The position numbers and the translations under genes were made by a program. The notes beneath the pieces were generated by a model. It saw only the letters and a list, made by a program, of their open reading frames with translations. It did not search any database and had not been told where the DNA came from. From positions 20,776,406 to 20,840,405 of the forward strand of contig NC_054748.1 of assembly GCF_018143015.1 (NCBI RefSeq): 64,000 nucleotides of DNA. The letters are read 5' to 3'. This document shows positions 13,246 to 26,500 of the stretch, in pieces (position 1 is the stretch's first letter; each line of letters starts with the position of its first letter). This DNA is from Lytechinus variegatus (taxonomy: Eukaryota; Echinodermata; Echinoidea; Temnopleuroida; Toxopneustidae).

Positions 13246-14180
13246 TCAATTTGGACTTACTCTATAAGATTCGAGAATGTGCTTTTTTAGCTTGATTTTA
13301 AAACAGTTCAGACTAACGGAGTTAATGATGTCGTGACTGAGTGTATTCCAGTATTTAGGACCGTAAAAGGAAATTGTTTTTTCTTGCGAGTTGAGTGCGG
13401 GTACGGGGAAGGTGAAAACGGAGTGATTGTCTTGTTGGGTAAATGTGAATGGCGTTATTTTTTGTAAACATGTTAATTAATATGTTTGGGAGTTCGTTTG
13501 AATTCAATTTGTACATAAATTGCCCTGTTTGAAAAAGAAATAGATCTGGAAGTTTTAAAATATTGGACTTGTAAAATAAATTGTTAGAATGAGAACGAGG
13601 AGGAGCATTATGTATAATTCTTATAATGTTCTTTTGTAAGATGAGAATTTTGTCTGTAAGATATTTGTTGGCGTTACCCCATGTCATTATTCCATAATTC
13701 AGATAGGGAAGTATTAGGGAGGAATATAGTGTAAAAAGTGTTGATTTTGGAAAAAAGTCTTATTTTATTCATTATACCAATGTTCCTTGATATAGTTTTG
13801 GATATATTTTGAATATGAATGTTCCATTTCAATTTATCGTCAATCATGAGACCTAAAAATTTAGTAGAAGAGACCCTATTACATGTATTAAGAGCAGTAT
13901 CGTCCAAAAGGATGTCTCCAAGTAGATTTTGCAAAGTGTTACTAAATAACATAAAGTTTGTCTTCAGGATGTTAAGGGATAATTTGTTTGCTTTAACCCA
14001 TTCAACTACATGTCTCAGTTCACGATTTATAGTAGACAATAGTGTATTTTGGTTCGCATGGGAATAAAATAAGGTCGAATCGTCTGCAAATAAAATGAAA
14101 GATAGAACATCTGAAGATTTATAAAAGTCGTTTATGTATATTAAAAATAACAAGGGACCTAGTATACTACCCTGGGGATG
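13246..14180 (-). mobile_element. 5'-truncated LINE, reverse transcriptase C-terminal half (Jockey/CR1-like)
   Basis: On the minus strand the frame opens with the RT motif PQGSILGPLLFLIYINDF (from about 14178). It continues with the catalytic motif FADD ('ILFADDSTLFYSH') and with 'WVKANKLSLNILKTNF', all typical of non-LTR retrotransposon reverse transcriptases. A second frame (13355-13687) continues with 'LQKNIIRIIHNAPPRSH' and 'LPDLFLFQTGQFMYKLN', the usual post-RT region, and the frame ends at a TGA at 13246-13248. There is one frameshift near 13680, so the copy is dead. The endonuclease and the N-terminal part of RT are absent, as expected for 5' truncation. A related 3' fragment lies at about 61990-62260. 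Confidence 0.88.
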
Positions 14181-14347
14181 AAGCTATGATGGCGACCAGT
14201 CACGTTTGACAGTACATGTACTGCCAAATCGTTAAGATTAACTAATTAAGGTCAAGGTGAGATAAGAGAAATGAGCAAGGCGCTTTATGGGGGGGGGGGG
14301 GAGGGAGAGAGAGAGAGAGGGCCGGGGGTGCGTTTCCGTTTTACACC

Positions 14348-14492
14348 ATGGCGAAGGCATTTTCCGGAAAAGTAGCCAAAGAGCGACTAGTGAAGAGTCT
14401 ACGTCTACATTTTGTTTACATTATCAGCTGGGAGCGCGATCCAAAGTCCGCACCGAAGTTATCCGCAGAACATACCTTACTTGCAAATGCAG
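14348..14492 (+). CDS. Candidate first coding exon of an unidentified gene
   Basis: An ATG at 14348 in the context caccATGG opens a 48-codon frame. It ends at a good donor, gcag|GTGAGC, in phase 1 at 14492. The peptide starts MAKAFSGKVAKERLVKSL and contains 'YIISWERDPKSAPKLSAEH', a plausible folded sequence with no low complexity, in contrast to the CT repeats that follow. I do not recognise it. No second exon with a phase-1 acceptor was found downstream, so it may be the start of a broken gene or a transposon-derived exon. Confidence 0.3.
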
Positions 14493-14539
14493 GTGAGCTT
14501 ATACTTTCTAGGTTCAATACGAATGTTTGCCTTGATCAT

Positions 14540-15000
14540 TTGCCTTGCCGATTTGCTGATGCCTGTCTTTCTCTCTGTCTATGCATATCTATCTCTCAAA
14601 TTCTATCTCTATCTATCTATGTAACTGCAGTATCTAATAATCTTCTCTGTCTCTCTCATTCTTTATCTTACATCTATCTTTCTCAAATTCTCTTTCTCTC
14701 TCTATCCATCCATCTGTCTGTCTTTCTCTATTTTTCTCTATCTATTTTTTAACTAGAGTATCTTCTTTTTCTTCTTCTTCCCTCTTCGTCTCCTTCATAT
14801 TATAATTATTTTTTTACTATCATTATTAATCATTGTTGTTGGTGATATTATTTTTCTTGTTATTGTTGTTCTTCATCATCATTATCTTATTCTCCTCCTT
14901 CTTCTTCTTCTTATTGTTATTGTAATTATTATTAATATTATCATTATTATTATTATTATTATTGTTAGTATTATTATTATTATCAAAAACAAAATAAAAC
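14540..15000. repeat. CT-rich and ATT-rich simple sequence
   Basis: Pyrimidine-rich tract with 'tctctatc' repeats (14560-14760), then (TTC)n and (ATT)n stretches to about 15000. The open frames here are repeat translations. Confidence 0.85.
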
Positions 15001-17090
15001 GCCCCCTTTCGGCACTTCCGGGGGGGGGGGGTTTGGATGAATGGATGCGTTCCAGTGAACGCGACGTGACGTAACGCTCCAAGCGCACCCTTTCGGCCAA
15101 GCGGGGGGGGGACGAATCTTCGCGTTAATGTCAACACACCCTAACGCGACATCACCCACCCTTTCGGCATAAGCCGTGGAGAACCGGCGGCAGCTGGGGT
15201 CAATTGGGACCTTTCGCAATCTTCACCGACGCTAATATTGGGGTCTCCTAACACAAAATTAACGCTTAATCATACACTTGATTTTTAAGATTGATTGTAC
15301 ATTATAGTTAAAAGAATCAAACGTAGAAAACTGCTGTACGATCAATGCTAAGCTTTGTGTTACAGGGGGTTACAGGCCCTACAGATCTGCTTTTCGTGTG
15401 CAAAATCCTTTCCCGCGACACCCGCACCATACATACATGTATATCATGACTGATGGCTGGAGATATTCGAAATGCAGGACCTAAAATAGATTATGACATG
15501 GATAAGAAAGTGGTTTTTCAAACAGATCGAGTACATATTGAATGAGGAAAAACTTACTGAATGAAGGCTTAGATATAGATCATTACAGTCCATCGAATCG
15601 ATATTGCATTTAATGTGGATTATTGGTGGATCACTGGCAATTGATTTCATGGGTCAGATCAACCTCTCTAGCCGAAACCATTTCTGTACACATCATATAC
15701 ATGTACAATACGTTTAAGCACGGACCCTATTGGGTCCATGGTTTGAGCTAACGGGTTTCTTTGTTCTATTGTGTACGCTTTCTACACAAACGATATGCCT
15801 CTAGCACACGATGTAATGGGCATTATGTTTTACTTTCCAAAGAAATGGGGATTAGATTCAAATTCCGGGGGGACCACGTCCATTGATGAGTGGATACCAG
15901 GCGCGACAATGGGGTTTCGAAAAGCACCCTAAACAATGGAAGTAAGTCTTTTTCATATTATGAAAATGCATCTCTTAATTAGTATTTGGATTGTGACACC
16001 CTACAAGTATTGGATGTATCCATTTTTCAACATTTTAAACATCGTTTTGACACCCCTATAACGCTACATAGGTCTATACGTAATGTACTTGCCCACTCTG
16101 TCCCCTTTTACGCGTGGTCGCTCTTGGTATCCACTAATCAATGGAAGTGGGCCCCCCGGGCGGCCTCTCGAGCTCTAGGAGTCAAATGTGGCTTTGGAAA
16201 GTCGTCCTCAATCGGATATATCGCTGTTACCATAGTAGCAACCTGAATTTTGCACACGAAACGCATATTGAACGTTTCCGTCGCAGATGCGAAACGAAAA
16301 AAAAAATCTCATGTCACACAATTTGCATTGCCAGCCAGAGTTTTACGACGGGCCCAAATAGTCTCTTCCAAAATCAACTACCGTTGTAAAATAGCGTCCG
16401 CGTCCTCAAACGAAAGGTCGGGTTTATCTCGTCACCGACGTAGTCCCTCAGTTTCTACTTCGACTGCCTTTACAAACATCTGTGGTCTATTCTAGCTTAG
16501 GTGGTTCTCCTTGAACAACTGAAATTAACCTACTATACCCTACCGTTACTAAGACTAACTGTAAAATTTCTATAAAGTAATTCAAAGAATTTCAATGACA
16601 AATGAGGCATAAAGCAATACATTCTATATAACAAAAGACACTTCCTGTGCACTTGCACAAATCTATTTATTAAAGAGAACGGTATATAACTATTTAAAAC
16701 TCTTGTACAAAATAGTCATGCACCTGATCGAGATGTGATGGATATTCCTAACACATGTGCATTTTTACCTAGATTTAACTATTCACAACACATGAACTAT
16801 CTTTATAAACTCAGAACATGAGTTTAATCAAAATAATTAAATTCAATACATTTCTTCCTTGACAGTCTTCCCTAGCCTTTTAGCTCATTCAATTTTACTT
16901 TCATTTCCCCGTTTCTTTTTGCCTCTTTTTCTTTCCTCTTCCACCGCAATAAATTCCAGTTACATTTTGCCATCTCTTAATTTATTTCCTGATTTTCACT
17001 CATTTATTTGTATTTTGGGATAATATTTTTCTCACAACTCACGTTATTATTTCCTTCCTATTCCCTCTTTTATTCCGTTTCACCTTTCTT
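15001..17090. other. Intergenic sequence, no gene recognised
   Basis: G runs at 15019-15030 and 15103-15110 are reminiscent of repeat ends. The rest holds only short open frames without domains. Nothing supports a gene. Confidence 0.5.
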
Positions 17091-17266
17091 CCACTAGCGT
17101 ATCTACGGGGGGGGGGCAGTCTGCTGATTGAAGATTTTTATTTGCTAGTCAATTTTTTTCGATATAAAATCCTTTATTTGTGATTGAAGCCTTTTTTTTG
17201 CTTGTCAAATTTTTTGGCGTACGGTTTTGCCCCCCCTGTGGAAAATCCCATACGAACGCTACTGCT
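17091..17266 (-). mobile_element. Short TIR element of the CAGTGGCGTACCTAGG type
   Basis: It runs from 'ccactagcgtatctacggggg' (17091) to 'aaaatcccatacgaacgctactg' (17266), which are inverted versions of each other. The interior 'cttgtcaattttttt..aaatcctttatttgtg' also occurs at about 61130-61258, where the right end reads 'aaaatcctaggtacgccactg'. Confidence 0.65.
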
Positions 17267-17593
17267 TTCTTTCTTTCCCTTTCATCCTAGACTGTGGGAT
17301 GGACAAGGAAAATGTCTCTCGTTTTTCATTTCCGTGGGGCGGCAAATGCAACCATGGTCCTTGGACATGATAATATGTAAAATATTATGAGTGAATACAT
17401 GCAACATGTTGCCATCGCTAAATTCTGCTCCTGACCTCAAAATTAAAATAATAATATGCGAAATCGTACCATTGATTCGACTGGAAATTCCGCCATTCAC
17501 CCCATGTGTTAAGGACTCCCGCGAACGCGCGCAAACGTGTACAATGTATGTAACCTCGTTCGCGTTTATTTTTTATTCGTTGTAGAATATACG

Positions 17594-17719
17594 ATGGCGG
17601 ATAAGATGTCGTCGTCTTCGTCGTGTTTTGACAGCGAAAATGACGATTTACCAATAGCAAATGTATGCTACATGCACGTCTTACCCAAGGAAAGAGGGCC
17701 AGTAAATTTCTTCAAGTAA
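17594..17719 (+). CDS. Small ORF in the left arm of the fold-back element
   Basis: 41 residues, MADKMSSSSSCFDSENDDLP at the N terminus and ending 'RGPVNFFK'. The other arm holds the same ORF with one visible residue change (RG to RW). It has an acidic, Ser-rich start and no recognised domain. It could be the N-terminal exon of a lost transposase or a host promoter-proximal exon captured in the inverted repeat. Confidence 0.35.
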   Translation: MADKMSSSSSCFDSENDDLPIANVCYMHVLPKERGPVNFFK

Positions 17720-18264
17720 AGAGCTAGAACAAATTTAAGCCTTTGCTACATTCGTTGGTGTAGACTACCTGGGACTTCAGAATAAAACTAGTTATTCGTG
17801 CAGCAGAGAAGTTTGCGATTGACTTTCATGCAGCCCGGCCCAGGGAGCAGTGGCTTAACAGGGGCCGGGGGGCAAGCTGCCCCCTGGCGGAGTTCACCGG
17901 GAAATTAAAGAAAGGGAAAAGAAGAAAAGGGGAGAAAGAAAGGGAAAAAGAGGAAAGGGAGAAGGGAACTAAGAAAAGACATAACAAGTGAAAACTGGAA
18001 AAGGAAAGAAAGAAGAACAGTTAGATTGTCATGAAAAAGTGATTTATTTAAAAAAAAAACCAACTCGAGGTGTACCCCCTCTTTTGAAAGTAACGCGGTA
18101 CATCTATATTTATTTTGATCCATTCGGATCTTGCTGAAATGCTTGTCGAGCTGCATGCAAGTCAATCGCAAACAGCTCTGCTGCACGAATAGCTATTTTT
18201 ATTCTGAAGTCCCAGGTAGTCTACACCAACGAATCCAGCAAAGGCTTAAATTTGTTCTAGCTCT

Positions 18265-18390
18265 TTACTTGAAGAAATTTACTGGCCATCTTTCCTTGGG
18301 TAAGACGTGCATGTAGCATACATTTGCTATTGGTAAATCGTCATTTTCGCTGTCAAAACACGACGAAGACGACGACATCTTATCCGCCAT
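18265..18390 (-). CDS. Small ORF in the right arm of the fold-back element
   Basis: 41 residues, the mirror copy of the ORF at 17594-17719, of the same length and uninterrupted, ending 'RWPVNFFK'. Both copies being open is expected if the element is young and does not prove translation. Confidence 0.35.
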   Translation of the reverse strand: MADKMSSSSSCFDSENDDLPIANVCYMHVLPKERWPVNFFK

Positions 18391-18699
18391 CGTATATTCT
18401 ACAACGAATAAAAAATAAACGCGAACGAGGTTACATGCATTGTAGACGTTTGCGCTCGTTCGCGTGAGACCTTAACACATGGGGTGAATGGCGGAATTCC
18501 AGTCGAATCAATGGTACGATTTCGCATATTATTATTTTAATTTTGAGGTCAAGAGCAGAATCTAGCGATGGCAACATGTTGCATGTATTCACTCATATTA
18601 TTTTACATATTATCATGTCCAAGGACCGTGGTTGCATTTGCCGCCCCACGGAAAGTCACAATTTTAGCGACCATCCCACAGTCTATCCCTCTTTCCACC

Positions 18700-18720
18700 G
18701 TTTTCCCCCTTTCTTTCTTT

Positions 18721-18752
<32 letters not shown>

Positions 18753-18870
18753 TTCCTTCCTTTCTTTCTTTTTCTTTCTTTTTTCCTTCCTTCCTTCTTT
18801 CTTTTTTTTCTTTCCTTCCTTCCTTCCTTTCTTTCTTTCCTTCTTTCTTTCTTTCTTATTTTCTTTTTAT
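18700..18870. repeat. (CTTT)n / (CCTT)n microsatellite
   Basis: Long run of ctttctttc and ccttccttc units. It lies directly beside the right end of the fold-back element. Confidence 0.95.
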
Positions 18871-19129
18871 TTTCCAGCTGAAATACACCAGGGGGGGGGG
18901 CATGCAGACTGCCTCTGCTATTTACCCCTCTGTCATCCACCTATTTATCAGTGGCGGCGCTGTAATTATTTTTATATGGAGGTGGAGTAATTGGGAGGGA
19001 GGGGGGCAAAAGCAAATACTGGGGCAGGGGGCAAGGTTCGATTGGGACATCTTTATCATGTTTATACCGTTGTTTAGAATGTATACTTGGGATGTAGTGT
19101 GTAGGGAAAGACAAAAGCAGGAGTCCGAG

Positions 19130-19369
19130 TACGAGTAGAAGTAGTAGTGGTAGTAGGAGTAGTGGTAGTAGGAGTGAGTAGGAGTAGTAGTATGAGTATA
19201 AGTAGTAGTAGTAGTAGTAATTGTTGTTGTAGTAGTAGTATAGGAGTAGTAGTAGGAGTAGTAGTAGCAGCAGCAGCAGTAGTAGTAGTAGTAGCAGTAG
19301 TAGTAAAGGTAGTAGTATAGGAGTAGTAGTAGTAGTAGGAGTAGTAGTAGTAGCAGCAGCAGTAGAAGT

Positions 19370-19403
<34 letters not shown>

Positions 19404-19527
19404 ATAGTAGTAGTATAGGAGGAGTAGTGGTAGTTGTAGTGGTACTAGTAATAGTAGTAGTAGGAGGAGGATGAGTAGTAGTAGTATTGGTAGTAGTAGC
19501 AGTAGTAGTAGTAGTAGTAGTGGCAGT

Positions 19528-19607
<80 letters not shown>

Positions 19608-19705
19608 CAGTAGTAGTAGTAGTAGTATGAGTAGTAGTAGTAGTAGTATGAGTAGTGGTACTAGTAATAGCAGTAGCAGTAGCAGTAGTAGTAGTAGTAG
19701 CACCA
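19130..19705. repeat. (AGT)n/(AGC)n trinucleotide repeat, about 575 bp
   Basis: Interrupted agt and agc units with short perfect runs, the longest at about 19551-19608. The poly-Ser, poly-Leu and poly-Thr open frames over it are translations of the repeat. Confidence 0.97.
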
Positions 19706-20593
19706 CAATCATTTGTTGAAATAAAACAATGGTGGAAGCAATAAAGACAAGAAACACACAACCAGGACAATATATTTTCCAAACTTTTTTTTTAATATAG
19801 GAAAAATTTTCCTCCTCCCAAACACTCTTACAAAACTTGGTTGTGAATACCACTGTAAAATAATAGTCAACAGAGAGACGAATGATTAAAGAATAAATAA
19901 TGATTGCAGTATGTCATTTTCTGAAAACCATTTTTCCACTGCTTCTTTAACAGATTAGGTATTATGCATTAAGATATTTATCACATTATAATGTATTAAT
20001 AGATATCATTATTTACTTGCAACCCGGTAAGCGACTGGCAAATTCCCTCCAGCAACTTGAATTTACAAATAGAATTTTCAGAATGGGGACCTTCTGTTAT
20101 TATGAAAATCAGCCGTTAATTGACAAAAATAGAAGTATATACAGCAGAAAATTCTTTGAGTTTAATTTACTTAATTTATTGAAGCAAAGTACAGTTACTT
20201 AGGTTTTTCTCATTGAACATAAAACATCAAGTTTTAAGTTTCATTTATTTCTCCTCAAGAGATCAAGATAAAAATACATAAAAAAAATAGACAGTGTAAA
20301 ATTATAAATACAATGAACGTCAAATTTAAAGAAAGTGAGGAATGTAATGACCAAAAAGGAAGAAACCTTGTGTGAGGCCAACCCATAACAAACATTGTAC
20401 TTAAATACATATCAAAAGTATCATATAATCACAAATTCAATGAGAAAAACATAAACAAACACCCAATGTAACTTAACCTTAACTGAATGAGAATGGGAGG
20501 GGAGAACCAAAAATAAATCTATGACTTAGACAATAAAAATGATTTGTATTTCCTTTTAAAAACAGATACCGAAGGGGTACAAGATATAGATAA

Positions 20594-23500
20594 TTAGATA
20601 TCCCTCTGTGCACTGGCGTACATATTGGGGCCGTCTTCCTCCGTACTAGTGCAACAATCTTCTCCAACATCAACCCCGTCGTTGGGGCTTCGATTGTTTC
20701 GACAAAGCGATTTGATGTCTTCATATCCCTCAAATCCCTTATCTTCAGCAGCCTCACAAGCGCCCTCTGCGAGCGCACTGAGGAATTGCCGAGAAATGCG
20801 GTCAAAAGGTGCGATTTCTTCAGCTGGAAGGAAGAAAAACAGTTTTTGAATACTAATAATAATGATGATAATAAAATGTGTTTATACCGATGTTAAACTA
20901 GAATCCTAATTTGACAGTGCGATCACTGATACACGGTTAGTTCTTAACACAGAGGTCTCATTTCATGAAAGTTGACAGCATAAATAAATCTTCTTTTTTC
21001 TGAAAGCTGTCATGGAAACAGATAGAGACAGGGTAATGTTCCACAAAGCTGTTCATAAAGTTATGCACAACTTTACGCACGACCATGACGACTGGCACCT
21101 ATTCTTAGGCACTAAATCAGTAACATAGGGATGTCATTCAGAACAAGAATTGGTCACCATTCGTGCGTAAAGTCATTCTTAACTTATACGAACAGCTTGA
21201 TGAAACAGGCCCCACGGCTCCAACCACGTGTCCGGGATTTAATTTTGGAGGGGGCGGTAAGTGCATGCAAAGTGTGCCACCACTTATTGAGGAAGGGGGA
21301 GTTCCCCCCCCCCCCCTCCAGCGCGAAATTTTCAATGTCTCATCAATTCAAATCGAAAGAAGGTGCTTGCGTCTCTAGTTTCCGAAGTTGCTTGAAATGC
21401 TGAGATTTAAAAAAAAGGTTTTTGAAAGAAATTAGCCCTATGAGCACCCCAAATATGGAAAAAAAGATTGAGGAATTTGAAATATTTCCTCTTCCCGAGC
21501 GAAGTGCGGATTCGAAACTTAAATGTTTTATAAAATTGAGAACAAAAGTTGTATAAAATGCTTTCCTTGCTCAGATCAGATTTGATGGCAAAATGTTTAG
21601 CCACAATACACTTGCAAAACAGATTAGTAGACACCTATGGAAGTAGGAAATACCCCTTCCCAAGAAATTTCTCTGAAAAACTTAACCTGGTCCAATTTTG
21701 ATATTTCTAGGATTATATAACTTGATTACGAAGAAAAAAAGCTCAAAATGCGAAAAGGGTGATGCAAGCTACAAAATGGATTTTCCCTTTCCAATGCACG
21801 CGAAGCATGGAAACTTCTGTGATTTAGTTTGGAGGAAAAAACAAATTGTCGAATTTTGCTCATATTAAGCGCTTCCTTTTGTGTGATTAAGAAACTTCAG
21901 AAATATTCATAGAAATTAATGGCGGAAAACAAGACAGTAGATGGACGTGCAGCGATGTAGGATAAAAATTCATCGTATATACTTTTGAATATAGCACGGG
22001 CGAATTTAATGCCTGCCCCCTTAAGCAGATACCTGCCGCCAAAATCGGTTACTAAAAAGCAGAAATAGCATATGCGGACTTGGGGAGTGACGGCAGTGTT
22101 TACCCGCTCTGACCAGAAGAGCGGAAATTTTGTTTCAAGGCACTTAAAAAGAATGATTCTCATATTTTAAACCAATGTATACTTCATAATTTCTGGCAAG
22201 AAATACACGAATCCCATCGCTGGGGAGGGGAAAACGAAGTAGAAAATAGGCATGGGAAACAAAGGGGAAAGGCAATTTCAGAGCGCGGAAGCAAAAGAGA
22301 GAGCGAGAGAGAGGGAGAGAGAGAGGGAGAGAGAGGGGGAGAGAGAGAGAAGAATGTCTCGTTTAGGATTTCATTCTTTGACAAAAATAAGAAGAAAAAA
22401 AATAACAAAGCTACACCCTTCTCCTTTTCCTTCCCCCTTTTCTCTTTTTTTTCTTCTTTTTTGAGATTTTTTTGGGGTGGGGGACTACCCCCCTTGCAAC
22501 GCGCCTGCAGGGCCTCGCGTTTCATGAAACTTGTTTTGATAACAATTTGCAGTAATAGTTTAACGCTACTGAAATATTTCAATTTGATTGGCTGATAGTT
22601 AAACTGTTAAAGGAATTATATATTTGTCTCAATAAGTCTTTATGAAACAGGTCCCAGGAGTCCGTTTCACAATACTTGTTACTAATAACAAATGTATATA
22701 TTTACAGTTAAAAGCAACTGAAATCCTTCAATGTGATTGGCTGACTGTAAATTTGTTACACAGAAATAGTGCATTAATGTTCTTTTAACAAGTTTTATGA
22801 AACGGGACCCGATGTGGTGTTTCCACAAAAAGGCAGCGTTCATGAAGTGAACTAGGTCCATTTACTTTCAGGGACCTATCCACGGAGGATTAGTCTATTG
22901 TTACTGGGGGTGCTGAGCATTGTCACAGCACCCCCAGTACCAATAGATAATCCTCCGTGGCTGTGTCCATGTATAAAAAGGTATCACCGCTCGCTACCGT
23001 TCACCATTTTCGATTTCGATTGTTTTTTATTTTTGGTTTTCGATTTGTTTTCGATTTTTTCCCCAATTTTGTGAGCGAAATTAGACCCTCTCTCCCTACC
23101 GCTCCACGACCGCTCCAACAACGCTGGGGCGGTGTGACCAGGCCTTTAGTTATGATGACATTCCAAAATCTTAAGCGTCGGAAAAGCGGCGCCTATTAGG
23201 CGAGACCCCCCCCCCAAAAAAAAAGAAGATTGCATTATTTTGTTTACCTAGATGATCGAAGCTGTAGATCCATTCCTTCAAGCCGTCATCAGTTCCTTCT
23301 TCCGAGCTGGGAAGCGAACCTAACACTGCCGTACAAAAGGCTTCGATAAACTGGTCGAGAGAGGTGGTGGGACCAAGGACGTCCTGGTGAGTATTTCTCT
23401 CTTGGCAGGTGTCTACCAGATGCGTTTGTTGGATCCACTGATCCATATCAGGGTCCTCTGTATCGGGTCCGCTGGCGACGTCTCGTTTGTAAGGTCGTGC

Positions 23501-26500
23501 TGTGGATTATATTGATACGAACTGAATTGGATCGGATCAGAATGAACTGCATTAATTACACTCTGTTTGAAATGGGGCCCAGATTCAAGAACAGGGGGCC
23601 GTTGGAGATGGACAGCCAACCAAATTCTAAACATAATACACAACTTGATCCATTAAGGCTACCGCACACCTTACGACTGGTCCACGATCCACGTTTGGAA
23701 CAAATCGCATTTTGTGCATTTTCTGAAAACGTGAATGAAAAGTATTTTTTCATTTAAGGTTCAATTGATCATAAAAATAGTCATATAACAAATTTGGATA
23801 AAACACCCTTTATTTTAAAGTAAAGACCAAATTAGTTTCAAATCGTAGCCAATCGTGTTATGACGTCATTTAGACTAGATATCAAACCCGCTTTTATCCT
23901 AATAAGGTTCATAGCGTAGTAACAAGAATTGAACATACGTATTCGTGCGATGAATTAGAACATTACACAGTAAGATATTCCATGTCTCAATATTAGCATC
24001 AAATTCTACTACTGCATTTTATTCCAAAATCGGGTCGCAGACCTATCGTAAGGTGTGCGATGTTCTTTCTTATCAACTGACACGAATACAAACTTTGAGA
24101 AAATACTAGATCACTTCACCGAATGTAGAGGGCAGCAACAAGACCGGTGTTGCTGCCCTCTACGTTCATTGATCCATTCTTTACTGCAGCAAGGTGCAGA
24201 TGTTGTTTGAAAACTACAAGTGCTGATATATCATTGTGAGGAGTGTCAGTAAGAGCACTTACATACGTTTGTTTTCGGGCCCGTAGAACCACCACTTGAG
24301 ACAAAACCTTAAAACCCTAAAAAAAACACAAATCACAAATTTAGGAAGCGAACGAGAGAGCTCGTCGTTGTGTACTCCGCGCATGCGCAGAGGCCTCCAG
24401 GTTGCTTAATCGCGTACTTCGACATCGTCGCAGAATACGAAAACAGCCTCTTATCGTGCTTTAGAGTTCCTTTTCATACTGTTCGAATAACAAATTTGTT
24501 ACAAATGCCTATTTCTACATTAGTATTGGCCAATAGGATTGAATGGTTTTACACTGCAAAATCTCCGGTGTTGATTTAAAGGCATTGTTTAACTTTGTGA
24601 GCAGCCGATTTAAAAAATTCTAAAATCACAAGTGCATAAAGGCCTATTAGAACTAATAAACACTGAAAACAACCGTTATTGAGAGTGAAAAGCTAAAACT
24701 ACAAGGCAAACACTGATTATGTAAATAGGCGTCTTATAGACGCCTCAATAGTACACATAAGTGTATGGGATGAAATTAAGATGGTGTTTCCGGTCACTTT
24801 ATATTTCAATTTTTGAAGCACTAAATAATTATTTTCGAACGCAATTTTTTCTGGGCTTCATTTTTGTGACATATCACAGACACAGGTGACAAGTGTGACC
24901 TTCTAGCTCAGATTTTTTTAAAGTCAAACCAATGTTAACCAATCACTTTAACACCAGCCCGGAATGTATATCTGTCCACACCATCAGAGAAGTATTGAAA
25001 TATCAAACCGATGCTGTTTTAATACCAGTGGCGTAGCTACGGGGGGGGGGCTGGGGGGCACGTGCCCCCTTGAGATTTGGTGTGCCCTCCAGGTGCCCCC
25101 CAGAAAAAATTGGCAGAGCAAAAAAAAAGAAAGAAGAAAAGAAAAAGGAAAAGAAGACAGAAGAAAAAAAAGAAGAGGAAAATAAGAGGAGGAAGACTTG
25201 CAATTAAAAAAACAAATCTTTCATGTTACTATATAAAATTTTTGCTTGCGCTTCGCGCCAGAATTGCCTGTTCGATGAGATTCATATCTTGTTCAATAGG
25301 CTGATATGAACAAGTTTTGAAGTCAATATACAAAACATATTTTAGCTCGGACATCGAGCTTTCATTACTTTTTCATTTACAAATTTAAGTGGTCTGTTAA
25401 ATGTCCGTGTTATGGTCTACATATCAGCCTTTTAAGCTCCCCTGCGTGGTTATATTGTTTAATTTGCCAAGTTCATATTGTCTACGTGTATTCCATAATG
25501 TTCCATTAAACAAATGTATTCAGAATGCCCAGATTGATTTTAGATCTAAATCTAAAACATGCGCGATAGCCTGCATGTTCTTTATTTAAAATGTACTTAA
25601 ATTATCCAGTTTCACATCAGAATATCAATAACTGTCTGCTCATGATTCACGATCGCATTATTAATGATAATTTTCGGTCTAAAATCTCAATTTTCTTCCT
25701 CTCGCGCTTCGCGCTCGCATCAATTGTTTAGTTACATACCTATCCCATTTATTAATACAAAAATTAGAATGACCAATTTCTAGGTCGGAATGTCAAAAAA
25801 TTTGCTCGCGCTTCGCGCTCGCATTATTGAAATATATTGGCGTTCGCAGTAACCATCTAGTTACATACGAATCTTGTTCAGGATCACACATAACATTGCC
25901 CAGAAAATTAAATTTTCAGGAAAAAATACATGAAAGTAAAAAAAAAATCGCTCGCGCTTCGCGCTCGCACTTTTCATAAGGCTTATGAGATTATTTCATG
26001 TTTATGTTGTTTTATAAGAATAAAAGTAAGAAGTGACTGATCGGGGAAAATATAGGTGAATATAATTTCGGGCCCCGTCCCCTATTGGCGAAAGTCGGAT
26101 CCGCCCTTGTGACACATACACACACCGGAAAAATGGCCGGTGCCCCCCACTGTTTAATACTAGTGTAGTGTATATATATATATATATATATATAATTTAA
26201 GTTCGAATGGCCTTTATTTGGAAAATGGGATTAATAACAACAATAATAATAGATGGTATTTGTCATACACCAAATCCACTCTGCAGAGTAACCAAGGCGC
26301 AGTGACAAAAAGAAAGGGAGAAAAATATAAATGAATCGATAAATAAGGAACAATGAAAGAAGGGATCATTTAACGCGTCTTAATACAGAAGGAAAGGTGG
26401 ATAGATTGTATTCATTTCTCCACTTCAATAAACTATAATAAACAGAAATGAAAAAAATAGAATTACACTCTAAAAACAAATCAGTCAACAATTACTAGTT

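Larger units (their letters stand above)
17289..18684. mobile_element. Fold-back element with arms of about 540 bp
   Basis: 17289-17834 and 18150-18684 are inverted copies with few differences, separated by a 315-bp spacer. The outer ends read agactgtgggatgg and its complement. Each arm carries the same 41-codon ORF (17594-17719 plus, 18265-18390 minus). The spacer begins with a purine-rich piece ('ggccggggggcaag', then A/G-rich to about 18050) that looks like another inserted repeat. The structure is like the fold-back (TU) elements known in sea urchins, or a DNA transposon reduced to its long inverted repeats. I see no transposase. Confidence 0.8.
20824..23247. other. Intron 2 of gene A, repeat-rich
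   Basis: Contains the inverted-repeat element at 21037-21216, paired 'tttcatgaaacttg' elements at 22505-22812, the stem at 22880-22960, an AG-rich microsatellite at about 22290-22350, and the end of a DR1-array element at 23176-23205. Confidence 0.7.

Noticed and set aside
18922-19853. Long open frames of Thr, Leu/Tyr and Ser over the AGT/AGC repeat
   Set aside because: They are translations of a trinucleotide repeat in several frames, with no start context, splice pattern or domain.
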